Part shown: positions 25,385 to 38,593 of the stretch, one piece after another
Numbering within the stretch: position 1 is the first letter of the stretch
How the letters are laid out: each line of letters opens with the position of its first letter
Source of the DNA: Hyphodiscus hymeniophilus
Lineage: Eukaryota > Ascomycota > Leotiomycetes > Helotiales > Hyphodiscaceae
Length of the DNA: 64,000 nt
NCBI GenBank assembly: GCA_016508695.1
Contig: VNKQ01000007.1
Location: 1,054,001-1,118,000 of the forward strand
Reading direction: 5' to 3'
Program-made: the position numbers and the translations under genes
Notes under the pieces: model-generated
Told to the model about the DNA's origin: nothing
Databases searched by the model: none
Seen by the model: the letters and a program-made list of their open reading frames with translations, nothing else

Positions 25385-28253
25385 CTATAATGGTGTGGGC
25401 GTCACGCTCAAGGTTGGAGCAAGGCTCTGGCCATTTTCGGGGTTTCGATCGACCTCGGTGTGGCTTGGCTTGATTGGTGGACCGAGATTCTGGAGTCGTG
25501 GGCTGGGGGACAAAGAAGTCACAGGCGGCAGAACTGATGGCGTGGCTGAACCTAGACTGCTGTTCGATGTGGAAGGCCTTGGTGGAGAGTGTTTTGTAGG
25601 TGACATGCCTGTGATAGCTGGAGGGAGATTCGGATCCTGGAATTGCATGAGGGAAGGCGCTTGAGTGGATATTGGGGCCACTTGGTAAGGCGACAAGTTG
25701 GCGGGGAAAGGAGGTTGATGTTGGACACCGTTTGAGGTAGGTGCAACAGGAGGGCTGCTAGAGGCAGAGAGGGGTGGTGGATTGGCCTTATTCGATGGTG
25801 TCAGAAGAGGTGCACCAGAAAGTGGTGATGGCAGGCTTATTGAGGTCCGACGATGACCGCCCTGCTGTGGAGCTTGTGCAGGTCGCGAAGCGGGCACTGC
25901 ATAATTGCTTCTAGGCGGGGACGGGGAAGCTTGTACGGAAGGTTTGACAATACTATGGTTTTGGGCGAATTGTTGAGCATTCCCGTTGACGAAGGAGTAC
26001 GCTTGGTTTTGTCCTGGTGGTGGGAGATTGGTAGGACTGTATGGATGGGGAGGCGAGAAAGCGTGGGAACTGGATGGTCGCGACACACTGCGTGAGTGTT
26101 GATGAGTTCCATTGCCATAAGGTGAGCCATACTCCCCTTGATGCGGTCTCGCAACATCGAAGGTGGGTGTTCCATTGTGAGGTCTGTCGGTCGGAATTGA
26201 GACCTGATAAGGCGACGGAACAGCGCGGGGTGGTATGTTTTGACCGCTTATTTGAGGATTGCCCATCGATGGGACGAGGACCACGGGCTCGGTCTGAGCT
26301 GGTGAAAGGTTAGACCGCCACGATGCCAATTCATGACCATTGTTTTGATTGGATGGAATCGCACGCGCAGTACCTGTGTAGGGGCTCTGTTGTGGTTTTT
26401 GGGGTGATGAATGCATACTTGGACTGCCGTTCGAGACAGGCTGATGTGATCCTGCTGGAGACCCATTTTGTTTCGGAGGTATTGGTGAAGATGATGATCC
26501 AGGTCGGCTCAATTTGATCTTGATAGGAGGTTGAGTCTTAGCTCTTTCCGCATCTCTCGCCCGACGATCGCAAGTCTTGCAAATAAAATGGAAGTCGTCT
26601 CGGTCGGCCTCTGCCTCACTGACACCCACACATTTGCTGTGTTGCCAAATGTTGCACTTGTCACAAGCAATGCTATGAGTACCGTCATCGATCTGGCCAT
26701 ACGCTCCACAAATGCAGTCAAATATCCAATCCTCTTCTTCGGCGAGATCCTCAAGTGCTTGCTTCTTTCTCTCTATTTCTGCTTTCAAGTGGCGTTCCGA
26801 CAACCGTCCTGCGGATCCGGATTCGATTTTCCTGCTATCTTCCGAAAGATTTGCGAGCTCCTCTTCATGAATAATACGGCGGGCTTCTCTCTCTTTCAAT
26901 CGTTGTTCTCGTGTCATCATACGAGATTCTCGTTCCTTCTCCAGATTCATCCATTTCTCTTGCTCCTTCTTTGCCATTGCAAGATCTGTTTGTCTCTTCC
27001 GTTCTGCTTCTCGAGCTTCATCTTCTTGTTTCTGGTGCTCAAGCTTGCCAGCGATTCGACTGGATCGTTTTGCCGTAGCCAGCTTCTCCAAGTTCATTAA
27101 TTCGCGCTCCTTCTGTGCCTCCTTTCGTTTCCGAGCCTCCTCTTGCTTTTCAAGCAAGGGCAACAGATCTTCAATGATGCGCTTCTTCAGAATCCTTTCA
27201 TTGGGATCGCGACTCTTTTCGATTGTTGTGACGAACGCATTGAGATCTTCCAGAGAAACGGCAAGGCATTCCCATTTCATACCACCAAATCCGTCATCTT
27301 CTTTCTCAGTCCCTGCATTCCCAGGCCCAGCTTGTTCCTCCGGTTCGGCTTCACTCTCAGCAGCCTCTGAAAGCTTTCTGCGTTTGCTGGCTCTTGAGGC
27401 AGCCTTTGATTTTTGTGAATTCTTCTTGGGCTTCGCTGCTGGGAGTGGAGGTGGAGGAGGGTCAGTTCGGCGGTATAGTCGATTGTCATCGAGAATGATA
27501 TATGTGCGATCATCCGAATCCCAACCAAAAGGTTCGATGCGCTGTATCTCAAATGTGAGCTAGCTGTAAAGTATGCTTTTGAAGTAAGCTTACCCAAATC
27601 GTCTGTTCAGTGTCCTTTTGCTCCTCCATCCTCTCTCGAATGCGATCCGGATTACCCATAGTCCATTGTGTGAGTTGTTGCAATACACGAATCTATTCGT
27701 CCGTTAGTGAATCAGGGCTGCACAGTCTCGTACAGGAGGACTTACCTTCGTGAAAGTGTCGAATTCGGTGAATTTTGCAGGATCTTCTTCAAATCCAAAG
27801 GGGTTTCGTTCTGGGGCTTTGGCTACGTACTGCCTTCTTGTATACTCGTCAAAGATCTCAGGACTAGATACCATCAGTCGGCTTAAAACAAAAGGCGCTT
27901 CCAGAAAACTGACGTGAGGCCTCGATGGGACGAGACAAATTTCAAGAGAGCAAGTCCAATCTCAGGTAGGATAGTGGAGCTGCTCTTCATGCATTCCATT
28001 TCCAAATCCTATAGCACCATCATCAGAATACAATCCTGTAACAGACCGGGCCGAGGAAGACATTCAGGAAGGTGCGTAGACGTACCTCGATGTCCAGGCT
28101 CTCGTCAATTTTGACAACCCTTCCGAATATGAAGATCCATTGTGCCAGGTTCGCAAACTCCCACATATTTCGAATGCGTTCTAGAAGACTAGGTTCTTTG
28201 GGCGGTTCGATAGTCTCCATTTCCTGTCGTCCCCGCTTCCTGGCAGACACCAT
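25385..28253 (-). CDS. RSF1-like chromatin protein with DDT/WHIM region and PHD finger
   Basis: Minus-strand exons are 28253-28086, 28008-27914, 27863-27746, 27692-27594 and 27541-25385, encoding 878 residues. The N-terminal 200 residues read like a DDT/WHIM module (WEFANLAQWIFIFGR, LALLKFVSSHRGLTPEIF, WRIEPFGWDSDDRTYIIL), the part that binds ISWI-type remodelers in RSF1 and CECR2. A long charged coiled coil follows (about 260-420). One PHD finger lies at about 434-482 (CICGAYGQIDDG, IACDKCNIWQHSKCVG, ICKTC). The remaining ~390 residues are Pro/Ser/Gln-rich and disordered. By analogy it would be an accessory subunit of an ISWI remodeling complex that reads histone tails; the partner is inferred. 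The four N-terminal introns each restore the conserved frame. Confidence 0.87.
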
Positions 28254-29271
28254 GGTGAAAATGACCTTGCAGAGTAAATGCCGTCAGCGATTCGATGGCG
28301 AGTCGTTGTAAGCAAAAGAGTACTCCTCGGTGGAGAGAAAGCTACCGCGCAACAGAATCAAGCAATAAATGCGATGAAGCTAGGCGATGGTTGTATTGTA
28401 GTCGAGACTAAGGTACGTTAACTCCAAGTCAAGTTGAATGCGATTTTTCGAGATTCAACGCGCTCCACGCGAGGGCGAGTTATAGCGCTGCTATCACGTG
28501 ACCATCGTCAATTGGCTGGAGCGGGCGCAGGCTTTCAATAATGGTACCTAGGTACCATATCTTATATGTATTTAAAGCGTGATAACAAGGCGATGCTATT
28601 CAAGAATTGGGATCCAGCTTTCTCGCTGACGTCCAAATAGTTCAGAATGTTTCAGCAATCGTGATTGCAACCCAAGTAGGAAACCCAAACGCCATCCGTT
28701 GACCGGGGTCCCCAATGCGTCTCCAAGCCTTGGAGGCGCAAGCTTAGAATCTGAAGCACCGCAGCTTCGAGTAGTTTAATATCATAAGAAGAGTACTTCC
28801 AGCAGATGAGGATGTGCTCCTGATCAAGATACCTTTGAAATTGAGGAACACATTCCAAAATCTAACAGCCTTGTCTAGAAATAGCACCAGTAGCGATACG
28901 ATAGCTGACATAAGGAGTCGCTAACCACATATGGGTGTGCCCCTGTTATCTTTTTGGCGGGCATGCTGCGCCAGCTTTTGTACGTCTCAGATGCATTTCA
29001 AAATCAACGACGTTTCTGCAAACCAAAAACATCACCAAATCTTTCCGCAGAGAAGCATATGAAGCTCCGTCGACCGAAAGAAAAAATAACTAAACACCGA
29101 GGTACGAATACTGGCGCAATTATCTAATGATGAATACGACTTGACGAAGAACACGATCCGGGCGCGTCTCATTGCGCCATCTGACACAGCTCATGTATTG
29201 TACAGTATATCTGCCAAGAAGTACGTTTATACGATAATAAATAGGCCTGCGGGCCGTTGGCGTTTGCCAAA
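28254..29271. promoter_or_regulatory. Shared divergent upstream region of the PHD gene and CCH1
   Basis: About 1.0 kb separates the two divergent starts. It carries a TCACGTGA octamer (28494-28501) and an 18-bp perfect palindrome (28541-28558). Both are candidates for binding by dimeric regulators. There is no supported coding frame. Confidence 0.55.
28541..28558. repeat. Perfect 18-bp palindrome in the PHD/CCH1 promoter
   Basis: The sequence ATGGTACCT followed by AGGTACCAT is its own reverse complement with no loop. It lies about 290 bases upstream of the PHD-gene start and 710 bases upstream of the CCH1 start. TACCTAGGTA-like palindromes are common in filamentous fungal promoters, but no factor is assigned here. 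Confidence 0.75.
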
Positions 29272-32200
29272 ATGCCTCCCACTTCACCCAATTCAACGGG
29301 TCCTCCGAATCCCTCCACCCCGCCGCAATCGATACCACTGCGAGACTTGGCACGCCCACCCGATTCAACAGATCTGGGAGATGGAGTCCGTCGGCATTCA
29401 CGGGGAAGGAGTCTGTTGAGTGGTGGTACAAGACCTCTGAGTGGGCATGGCCCTGGACCTCGATATGAAAGATTGGATAACACGTCTCCAACTTCGCGGG
29501 AAAGGAGAACATACCCACAGGGCGGATTTTCACCATTGATAGTCCAGCATCAGCCATCAGTCGAGGAAGACATCGCTTCGCCATCCTCTCCCGTTGGGAA
29601 TCCTGCGGATTTCCAAGCAGCAATGGGGTTTGCTGGACTTCTTGTACCAGATATCAGCGTATCTCAAGCGCCACGATCGCGTTCGCACTCATATGGATCC
29701 GAAGATTTTACAGGCGTGTCTCATTACATTGATGGCAGTGATGATACGGGCTATTTCCCATCAGAATCAGATCAGATACCCTTGACTGATTCGATACACC
29801 AGCAGCCAATTAGTGGTGCGAGAACCTCGACCGGACAAGAAGGCGGGCAGCAGAACAAAACTTTTCGGACCGTCAGCTTTAGTTCTCCAGGACCAACATA
29901 CCGGAATTCGAGGCTAGGAGATGATTTGGAGAATGCTGAAGCTGGGATGGGACCACAGCATGGTCGTTCGCGTGGTCATAGTTATGGAAACTCTCTTACA
30001 CCAGAAAGTCGGCCGAGGTCTCGTTCTCCATCAACAGCAACTGCGTTTTCAAGAGCTGGTTCTATTGTTAGAGCAATGTCCCAACGCGTTGTAAATTTGA
30101 GTGGTGAAGCCGAACTCATGGAAGAGGCTGCTCGTCGAGAAGCCGCCCGAAGTGCACGAGCATCTCGACAACCCTCTCAGCCTTCGCAGATAACTGACTC
30201 AGCTATCACTTCCTCGGATATCTCCAGTTTGAGCGAAGAGGGGGAACCTGTGATACGACGAAAGGCTGATCCTTTGGCTGGTGGTCCAAATCCCCCAGCT
30301 CTCCCAACAGCTCCAATTGAGAAGGCAATGAAGTTCTTTGGGAAAGCTTCTCCTCAGCCTTCTTTCGAACAGGAATACGAAAAACCGCCAAATCCACTAA
30401 GAGGCAAGTCACTGGGAATTTTTTCGGCCGAGAGCAAGATCAGAAATATCTTCTGTGACGTCTTGGTCTATCCTCTGACGGAGCCTGCAATTTTGCTGCT
30501 TATCGTATTGCAGACAATACTCTTAGCAGTTGACTCATCGAAAAGCGTTTATACTGCCGGACACCAACGTCCTCTAAATTGGGGTCATTCGGCAATAGAC
30601 TGGACCCTACTCGGATTGTTCGTTATTTTCACTGCAGAGCTCGTTGCTCGTATCATTGTATCGGGCTTTATCTTCAATGCGCCTGAGTATGGCAAAGGGC
30701 CAGGCAAAAGGAGTCTTAAATCCAGCGTGCTCGAAAAATACCATGCGGTCTTCAAGCCCCAACGCCAGTCATCGCTTCGGGCACCTCGTGCGGACACCTC
30801 CTTTACCACTCCCGATCTTCTGCGTTCGTTCACTGCCAAACAAGGCGAAGCAGTACGCACAGTCGAGCAAGCACAGCGTCTCCAACTGGCCAGACGTGCC
30901 TTTCTGAGACATTCTTTCAACCGACTCGATTTCATCGCAGTTGTGTCGTTCTGGATTGCATTTATCTTAGGTAATGCGGGTATCGAGTCCAGCTTTCATC
31001 TCTACATTTTCCGAATGATGAGTTGCCTTCGTATTCTCCGCCTGCTTGCCCTGACGCATGGTACTGCTGTAAGCATCTCTTTCCGCATGGAAATCACTAG
31101 GCTAATCTTCCGTTCAGATCATCCTACGAAGTTTGAAAAAAGCTACCCCTTTGCTTGTTAACGTTTCGTTCCTGATCGGCTTCTTTTGGCTTCTTTTTGC
31201 CATCATCGGAGTCCAGAGCTTCAAATCCAGTCTTGACCGCCAATGTGTTTGGGTTGACCCGTCAGATCCTACCAATCGCACTGGAAGTGCATACACGAAC
31301 GTTCTTCAATTCTGCGGAGGGCAATTCAACGAGTTGACAGGTGCCCACGATCCTTATGTGGTCGGTGATCTCAGTCTTGGCGTCGAGAGCTTTTCAAAGG
31401 GCGCAGACACAGCAAAGGGCTATCTGTGCCCAAGGGGATCATACTGTCTTCAACTTCCACCTGACAAACTTCCTTACAATGGAACAGTCAGCTTCGATAA
31501 TATCTTCCAGTCATTGGAACTCGTGTTTGTTGTTATGACAGCGAATACTTACAGCGACCTGATGTATTACACGACAAACTCGGACTACCTGGCTGCTGCA
31601 TTGTTTTTCGCTGGTGGTATCATTATAATGATGCTCTGGCTTCTTAATTTGCTCATCGCAGTGATCACTTCCTCTTTCCAAGTTATTAGAGAGGAAGGCA
31701 GGGTGAGTGCATTCGCAGCACACGTGAAAGGGTTGGTTGTAGATCTCGACCTCAAGAACCCAAGACGAGCCAGTACTATGAAGCAGTGGTACGACAAAAC
31801 ATATTGGTTTTGGATTCTTGTCATATCTTACGGTCTTTTGTGCCAGACCTTCCGGAGCGCTTCCATGGGCCGAGATCGTGCCAATTTCATCAACAACTCA
31901 GAGATCGTAGTGACACTCATCCTACTCTGCGACATCGTCATTCGAATCGCCGTGGATTGGCGCGGTTTTTCCGCTAAAAACTCAAACTGGGTTGATCTAG
32001 GACTGAGCATTCTCACGGCCATTATCTTAATTCCACCAATTCGCAACTCAGGAGAGCCGTATGCTTGGCTAAGCGTTTTTCAAATACTACGAATCTACCG
32101 TGTTATTATTGCGGTGCCGATTACGAAGGGCCTCATCACACTCGTCCTCGGAAACTCCAGCGGTATAGCCAACCTCATGCTTTTTGTCTTTTTGATGACT

Positions 32201-35200
32201 TTCTTGATGTCGATTTTCGCCGTACAGTTGTTCCGCGGGGAGTTGACTATGTACGATCCGTACGGTAATATCATCAGAACTACATTCTTTACGATCTACA
32301 ACGCTTTTCTCGGCATGTACCAGATCCTGTCCAGTGAAAATTGGACGAATATCATGTACAATATTACCGCGTACGATACACATCTTAATACTGGCTGGTT
32401 AGGAGCAATATTTTTCATCGGATGGTTTATTCTTGGCAACTTCATTCTGGTGAATATGTTCATAGCAGTCATTCAGGAGAATTTCGATGTGTCCGAAGAC
32501 GAGAAACGTATGCACCAGGTCAAGTCTTTCTTGAGCAGAAAGGAGCTTGGTAGTTCCTCAAGCAATTTGTCGCTGTCGGCAATATTTCGCTTCGGGCGCT
32601 CAAAGCAGACGAAAGACCCTCTGGATTATGGGCCAGCGACGATGGAAATGCTGCTGAAGGATGCCGTCGTGAAGGACTTTCTCGATGATGAGATGCCCGA
32701 CCCCCAAGAAACACAAACGGATCTGAGGCATATTACACCATCAGCGACAGCGGCTGTGAAACCAGGATTAATGTCCTCGGTTTGGGGAAAATTCGTCAAC
32801 CGGATTTGGAATCGGGAACCGAATCCATTTTATTCCAATATACAATTTTCTGGCAACGACGAATCAACTGACGCAAGGACTATGGCGAAAGAAGCAGTAT
32901 CCGCCACTTCACAACGCAAAAAGGCTCAACGAGAGTATTTAGCACGTCATCCGAACTACAATAACTCTCTGTTCATCTTCAGACCACAAAATCCCATTCG
33001 GCGATTTTGCCAGAGGATAGTGGGCCCTGGTAGAGGTAGTGAGCGGTTTGATGGCGTGGAACCCAATAGAGCTGTGTGGTACACCTTTTCCGCTGTCATA
33101 TATGCAGCTATCGTAGCCATGGTACTGCTCGCATGTGTCACTACACCGCTCTATCAGAAAGAGTATTTCGATAAACATGCCTTTGCTGTCAAGAACTGGT
33201 TCGTATGGGCAGATATGTCTTTCGCGGTCCTTTTCACAATTGAGGCTCTGATCAAGGTCATTGCGGATGGATTCTTTTGGACACCGAACGCATATTTCAG
33301 AAGCTCCTGGGGCTTGATCGATGCCATTGTGCTCACCACCTTCTGGATCAATGTCATCGCTTCCTTGTTGAATGACGGGGCTGTTTCGAGAGCTATTGGC
33401 GCCTTCAAAGCCCTCCGAGCCTTGAGATTACTCAATATTAGCGACAGCGCTCGGGATACCTTCCATTCCTTGATCATTGTTGGAGGATGGAAAATATTCT
33501 CTGTAAGCATTGTTAGACTCCCACATGAGGACTCCGCTAATAACGTTTCAGGCAGCCTTTGTGTCTTTGTCTCTGTTGATCCCCTTTGCCATTTACGGAC
33601 TCAATCTCTTCAATGGGAAGTTTCAACTATGCAATGACAATACCCTTGACATTGTGAATCTCACGGACTGTTTTGGAGAATGGGGCAGTACACCTTACAG
33701 CAACGATTGGCAGCTCCTGGCCCCAAGATCTGTGGCGAATCCATATTACAACTTCGACAACTTTGGAAATTCCCTATTCATACTCTTCCAGATCGTTTCT
33801 CAGGAAGGTTGGGTTGACGTGATGTGGAGTGCCGAATCAATGACCGGCGTTGGTCTTCAACCCGCTTATTTTGCATCTCAAGGCAATGCGCTATTTTTCG
33901 TCGTCTTCAACCTCATGGCCACCGTGTTCGTGCTTACGCTGTTTATTTCCGTTTTCATGCGCAACTACACCGAGCAAACGGGCGTAGCCTTTCTCACCGC
34001 CGATCAAAGATCTTGGCTTGAACTGCGAAAACTCCTGAGGCAGGTTTCGCCTTCTAAACGGCCTTCCAATGCAAACGTTAGGAAGACATGGAAAGATTGG
34101 TGTTACAAAAGGGCTGTAAGAAAACATGGCTTGTGGCAGCGTGCTGTGACCATTGTGCTAGTCTTACACCTCATTCTACTCCTTGTCGAATACTTCCCCG
34201 AACCTGAGTGGTGGTCTCTTACGAGGACTTACGTGTTTCTGGCTTTCACCGTGTTCTATATGGCTAACGTTGTCGTCCGTGTCATCGGACTCGGCTGGTC
34301 TCGGTTCAGACGGAGCTCATGGGACGTCTTTTCGATCTTCTCTGTTTTTGGCACTTTAGCATCAACAATCCTGCTCCTCACAGACTTCGGGCGGCAAAGC
34401 TATATCCAGCTGAATAAGTTATTCTTGGTTTCGATCATTCTCCTTCTTATCCCGCGCAACGACGCATTGGATCAATTGTTCAAAACAGCTGCCGCTAGTC
34501 TGTCAACTATCGGTAATCTGATGGCAACGTGGTTTGTCCTGTTCCTCGTTTTCGCCATTGCCTTGACCCAGACCTTTGGCCTCACTCGATTCGGAGCTAA
34601 TGAGAACGGTAACATCAATTTCAGAACAGTACCGAAAGCCCTTATCTTGCTTTTTCGGATGTCCACTGGTGAGGGTTGGAATCAAATCATGGAAGACTTT
34701 GCACAGATAGTTCCACCATTTTGTGTGGTAGGACCTACGTTTTTCGAAAGCGACTGCGGTAGTGAAACATGGGCGACGGCACTATTCATCCTGTGGAACA
34801 TTCTCAGCATGTATATCTTCACGAGTTTGTTCGTTTCTCTCATCTATGAAAGCTTCAGTTACGTATACCAGCATTCCAGCGGACTTGGGAGAGTTAGCCG
34901 CGAAGAAATCCGTCGCTTCAAACAAGCTTGGGCAATTTTGGACCCCGAGGGTACAGGCTTTATCACCAAAGAACAATTCCCACGTCTCTTGGGTGAGCTT
35001 TCAGGAGTCTTTGAGATGCGAATCTACAAACAGGATGATTCAGTACGAAGTATTCTGGAGGACATCCAGTCGGAACCCACGAACGGTAGAATCGCTTCTA
35101 TGTCTTCAGCTAGTGCCGTGAGCGGCGTGAACTTAAAGGCTCTCAACAAGAGGCTTGCAAAGATCGACGCCAAACAAGTCCGAAGAGCTAGGGCAAGATA

Positions 35201-36005
35201 CAATGTCTTTTTCGAGGAAGTCATGGTCTCTGCGGATGTTGATCGTGGTATTTCATTTACAACGGTGTTGATGATTCTTGCACATTACAACGTCATCAGC
35301 GATAACAAGAGCTTGAAGTGAGATGAACCTGATGATATTCACGAAGCGATGCTAACACTGTTTCAGGCTCGAAGAGTTCTTGCGTCGTCGCGCTCGTCTA
35401 CAGAGAGTTGAAGAAGAAGTTCGCAGGCGGATTGTCCTTGGCTTCTTCGATACAATGTAAGACCAATAGCCCTGTAGGGTCCGTCGTTGCTAACCCCCTT
35501 CAGGTACTGGTCTAGAGCGTTCAGAAAGCACATGGAGAAAAAGAAGTCGGGACGCATGACAGATGTTCCACAACTTGGACCTGAAGTTTATGTTGATGAC
35601 GAACGCGATCTTTCAAAGCAACCCGCGAGGGCCACAGTTTCTCCACTTCTCTCACCAGAAGCTGCTGATACACGCAATTCATTCATCACCCACGGCTTAG
35701 AAGGAGCAATGAGGACCAGACGTGGAACCGATGCCTCAATGACCTCATATCCGCTCGCTCCGCCGAGCCCAGGCATATCGCCACAGCTCTCACCACGACT
35801 ATCACCACACCGGGCGACAAACTCGGCATTCAGCTTTGAGGGTGGAGAGCTCGGCACTGGCAGCAGCGCCGGCGGATCTAATCACAGCAGCAGACGCGGA
35901 AGCGCAGCCGAGAACGTATTGGAAGTTCTCGAGACCTCAGCGTGGGGCGAGAGTATCCGACGCAGTTTCACGATGAGACGACCGAGTGGAGGAGGATCTT
36001 CATGA
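29272..36005 (+). CDS. CCH1: Cch1, voltage-gated calcium channel alpha subunit
   Basis: Exons are 29272-31068, 31118-33502, 33552-35317, 35367-35456 and 35504-36005, encoding 2179 residues. There are four six-helix ion-channel repeats starting near residues 391, 820, 1252 and 1588. Pore segments are VVMTANTYSDLM (repeat I), ILSSENWTNIM (II), IVSQEGWVDVM (III) and MSTGEGWNQIM (IV). An EF-hand-like segment (AWAILDPEGTGFITKEQF, about 1850-1867) follows repeat IV. The first ~390 residues and the last ~170 are Ser/Pro-rich and disordered. Cch1 with Mid1 forms the fungal high-affinity calcium influx system at the plasma membrane. The start is the ATG at 29272; the five codons before it open with TTG. 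Short introns interrupt repeats I and III and the tail, and all keep phase. Confidence 0.95.
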
Positions 36006-38593
36006 TGGAAAGATTCATTAGAGTTTCGAAAAAGGTGGACATATGCATGTCGGACTTTGCGGATCGAGCAGGGTGTTTGCCTAGATCTGGATTCGGACGA
36101 AGAGTCGCATGAATGCTTTTGGGGCGCAGGCGTATGGTGGGTATGGCATTTGGGTTCGATTTCTTGTGATGATATATGGGCAGGGTGGATGGGGTGGATG
36201 GTTATGCGATACTTTCAGCTACGATGGAAGGGAAGAAAGTTGCGCTTTCTCTCCGGATGCATTATTGGGTGGAATGAGGGGTTAGGATACAGGGACACGC
36301 CGGATTGTTTCATTATGTACTGCATAGCCCTGGAGTCTTTAGAAATGTTTCATGGAGTGGCAATTGTACACCAGGCAGCATTGTTACAATCGATGCACTC
36401 TAATAAATCAAAGACATAGAATTCTCTTTATTTCTCAACGAATGTGCAGAACATGAGTTTCCCATATCCTTGGTATGAATAGCATGGCAGAGTATCGTTG
36501 AGCTGAGAGCCGGAGTATTGATTATTTCGCAATGTGCCAGGATCTTGACTGCTCAGAAACAATGCGTGATTGGTGTCCCGATTGCGCATCACAATGTAGT
36601 AACTCAGCCCACATCCGCAAGGAGTCGTCGGACCACATCCATTCAACAATCACTCCCGTGTCTCCCTTCTTACCCTTCTTACCTGGCCACAACATCATAT
36701 TCCTTACGGATAATGTTTCTCTAATCGATCAGGACAGGCGAATGCAAAGAGAAAGCTAGCTCGGCGATGTCAAATCATGCCACTGCCAGATGCAGGAGAA
36801 GCTCATTACGTCTGCAACAAGCACGGCGTCGAGCACCGATACGAAGAAGATCTTTGACTCTGCAACAGGCACAAATGCTCGCGACCAAATGCGCTCATCC
36901 CACCGGCAGAACCTTCGTATCAAGCCCTTGTCCCTCGCATCTTTATCCTTGCAGCTGGGACAAGCAGACCGGGCATGCCGTACTTCATACCACCAGTCCA
37001 CAGGTCCACAGGCCGACTCGTTTCATGCTTCGAGAGTCGAGACTCTCATCCCCCGCCAGGGCAATCCCCTCTCGGCTGTGTCAGGCCAAGCTTAGCGAGC
37101 TCGCCCCTGACTCCAGGGGGCGTGAAGCTGGGCCAGATAGTTCGGCGTGGAATGGACATGAAAGGGTGGAAATCAACGGCCTGGTGGTTTGAAGTCCATG
37201 CAGGACAGGGCTGATGAGATCTTCGAGAAGGGTCTGTGGTGGGTTTGAGATGTTTGATGGTGAAAGAGAGCGGGTTTTAAGTTTGGTGGTGACCGACTGA
37301 TTGAGCTTTGTGTGAGGATGTTTCGGCAGAGAGAGGGGTCGATGTAGGACTCAGGAGGTACCTTGCAGGATGAACCTCGTACAGAATAATGGCTGGTTCT
37401 AATTAACAATGTGGGATTAACTGAATTCTCCAGCCGATATCTGCTGAGAAGGGCTGCGGGTAGCTGATATGAGTTAGCTTGGAAAGGGGAACCAACTCAA
37501 GGAGACAGTTAAAGTAAAACTATTACTGTAACAATGCGAGATGATCCTTTGTTGGGTTTTCTATTGTCAATTCCAAGCATGAGGATGGATCTGTCATTAT
37601 GGTAGTATTGGCCGGGCCATTATTAGGCCATCGCTATCTGGCCCTGGTGGCTGCATGAAGGGCCCGAGATTCTGAAGGGGCAGAGGGAGGGGGCTTGGTG
37701 GATCTGACGCCTCTCCCCTTTCGTCACCAATACCATTGAGTGACACCACAACACCACAACACCACTGCAAACCTGCAAACCTGCAATACTCCACCCATGC
37801 GAATATTGATACTGCGAGTCTGCAAGTGCTAGATGAGCTACTATTATTCTATAAAGGACCCAGATATGGCTGTACCTTACAGTTACAGCATCAGCACGGC
37901 CTCCTCCGTACCCTGCAATTCAAAGTTTGTCACTTGTCACTATTGCCTATCTGTCTCTCCCTGGCGTCCCTACTCTCCTTACTCTCCCTTTCCCTTCTCT
38001 CTGTAACATGGCCTGCATTAAACCGAGGCACCAAAACAACCACGGCAAACAGCCATGGATCTGCCCAGACACACTAGGTTACCAAGTAAGATCTGCTACC
38101 TGAGTAGTAGTGGTACTAGTGGGTACCTCCTTCTTCGCGTCATCCAGTATTGCATTTCTCGTTCTATTGCTTCCTCCCGCGTTCCCTTGCCCATTCTGTC
38201 TAATCCCTTCATTCTTCCCCTACCCCGATCTTCTATTTCCAGCACCACAGGGACCTGCCGTGCGGAAGTTGGCTGTCACTTAAGTACCAGGACCTGCGTA
38301 CATCGAAGTTGATTTGATTGTTCGTCAGTAGTCGAGAGTCGTTGTTCTGGATCCCATCTATTTGCACCATCCACCTATTTGGAGTAATTTGCCTTTAAAG
38401 TCTTGAAAAGACAAGCCATTCGTTCAGTTTACGTCCTCTAATCCTCGAGGCTGCGCCTTCATATACTGCATATCCTGCACAAACATACTACAATCGAACC
38501 TCGTTCAAGATTCATCCCTCGCTACTCGCAACAGATCTTAGGACTTACACTCATCCCTTACGGTACCCTTTCGATCTTTGATCAATAGCAAAT
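36006..38593. other. Intergenic: 3' flank of CCH1 and long CT-rich upstream region of the small gene
   Basis: This 2.6 kb stretch has no supported coding sequence. Frames at 36532-36759, 36767-37192 and 37736-38077 are low-complexity or domain-free. From about 37700 the plus strand becomes pyrimidine-rich (runs such as CTCTCCTTACTCTCCCTTTC near 37975), as in fungal promoters and 5' leaders. It also contains the short tandem repeats annotated at 37744-37786. Confidence 0.55.
37744..37786 (+). repeat. Two adjacent 8-bp micro-tandem repeats
   Basis: CACCACAA is repeated twice plus a partial copy (37744-37765), followed directly by TGCAAACC twice plus a partial copy (37766-37786). They lie about 0.8 kb upstream of the small ORF and are probably slippage products within the upstream region. 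Confidence 0.75.

Noticed and set aside
36767..37192. 141-codon plus-strand frame after CCH1
   Set aside because: Arg/Ser/Gln-rich composition without structure, and several overlapping frames of equal quality in the same place.
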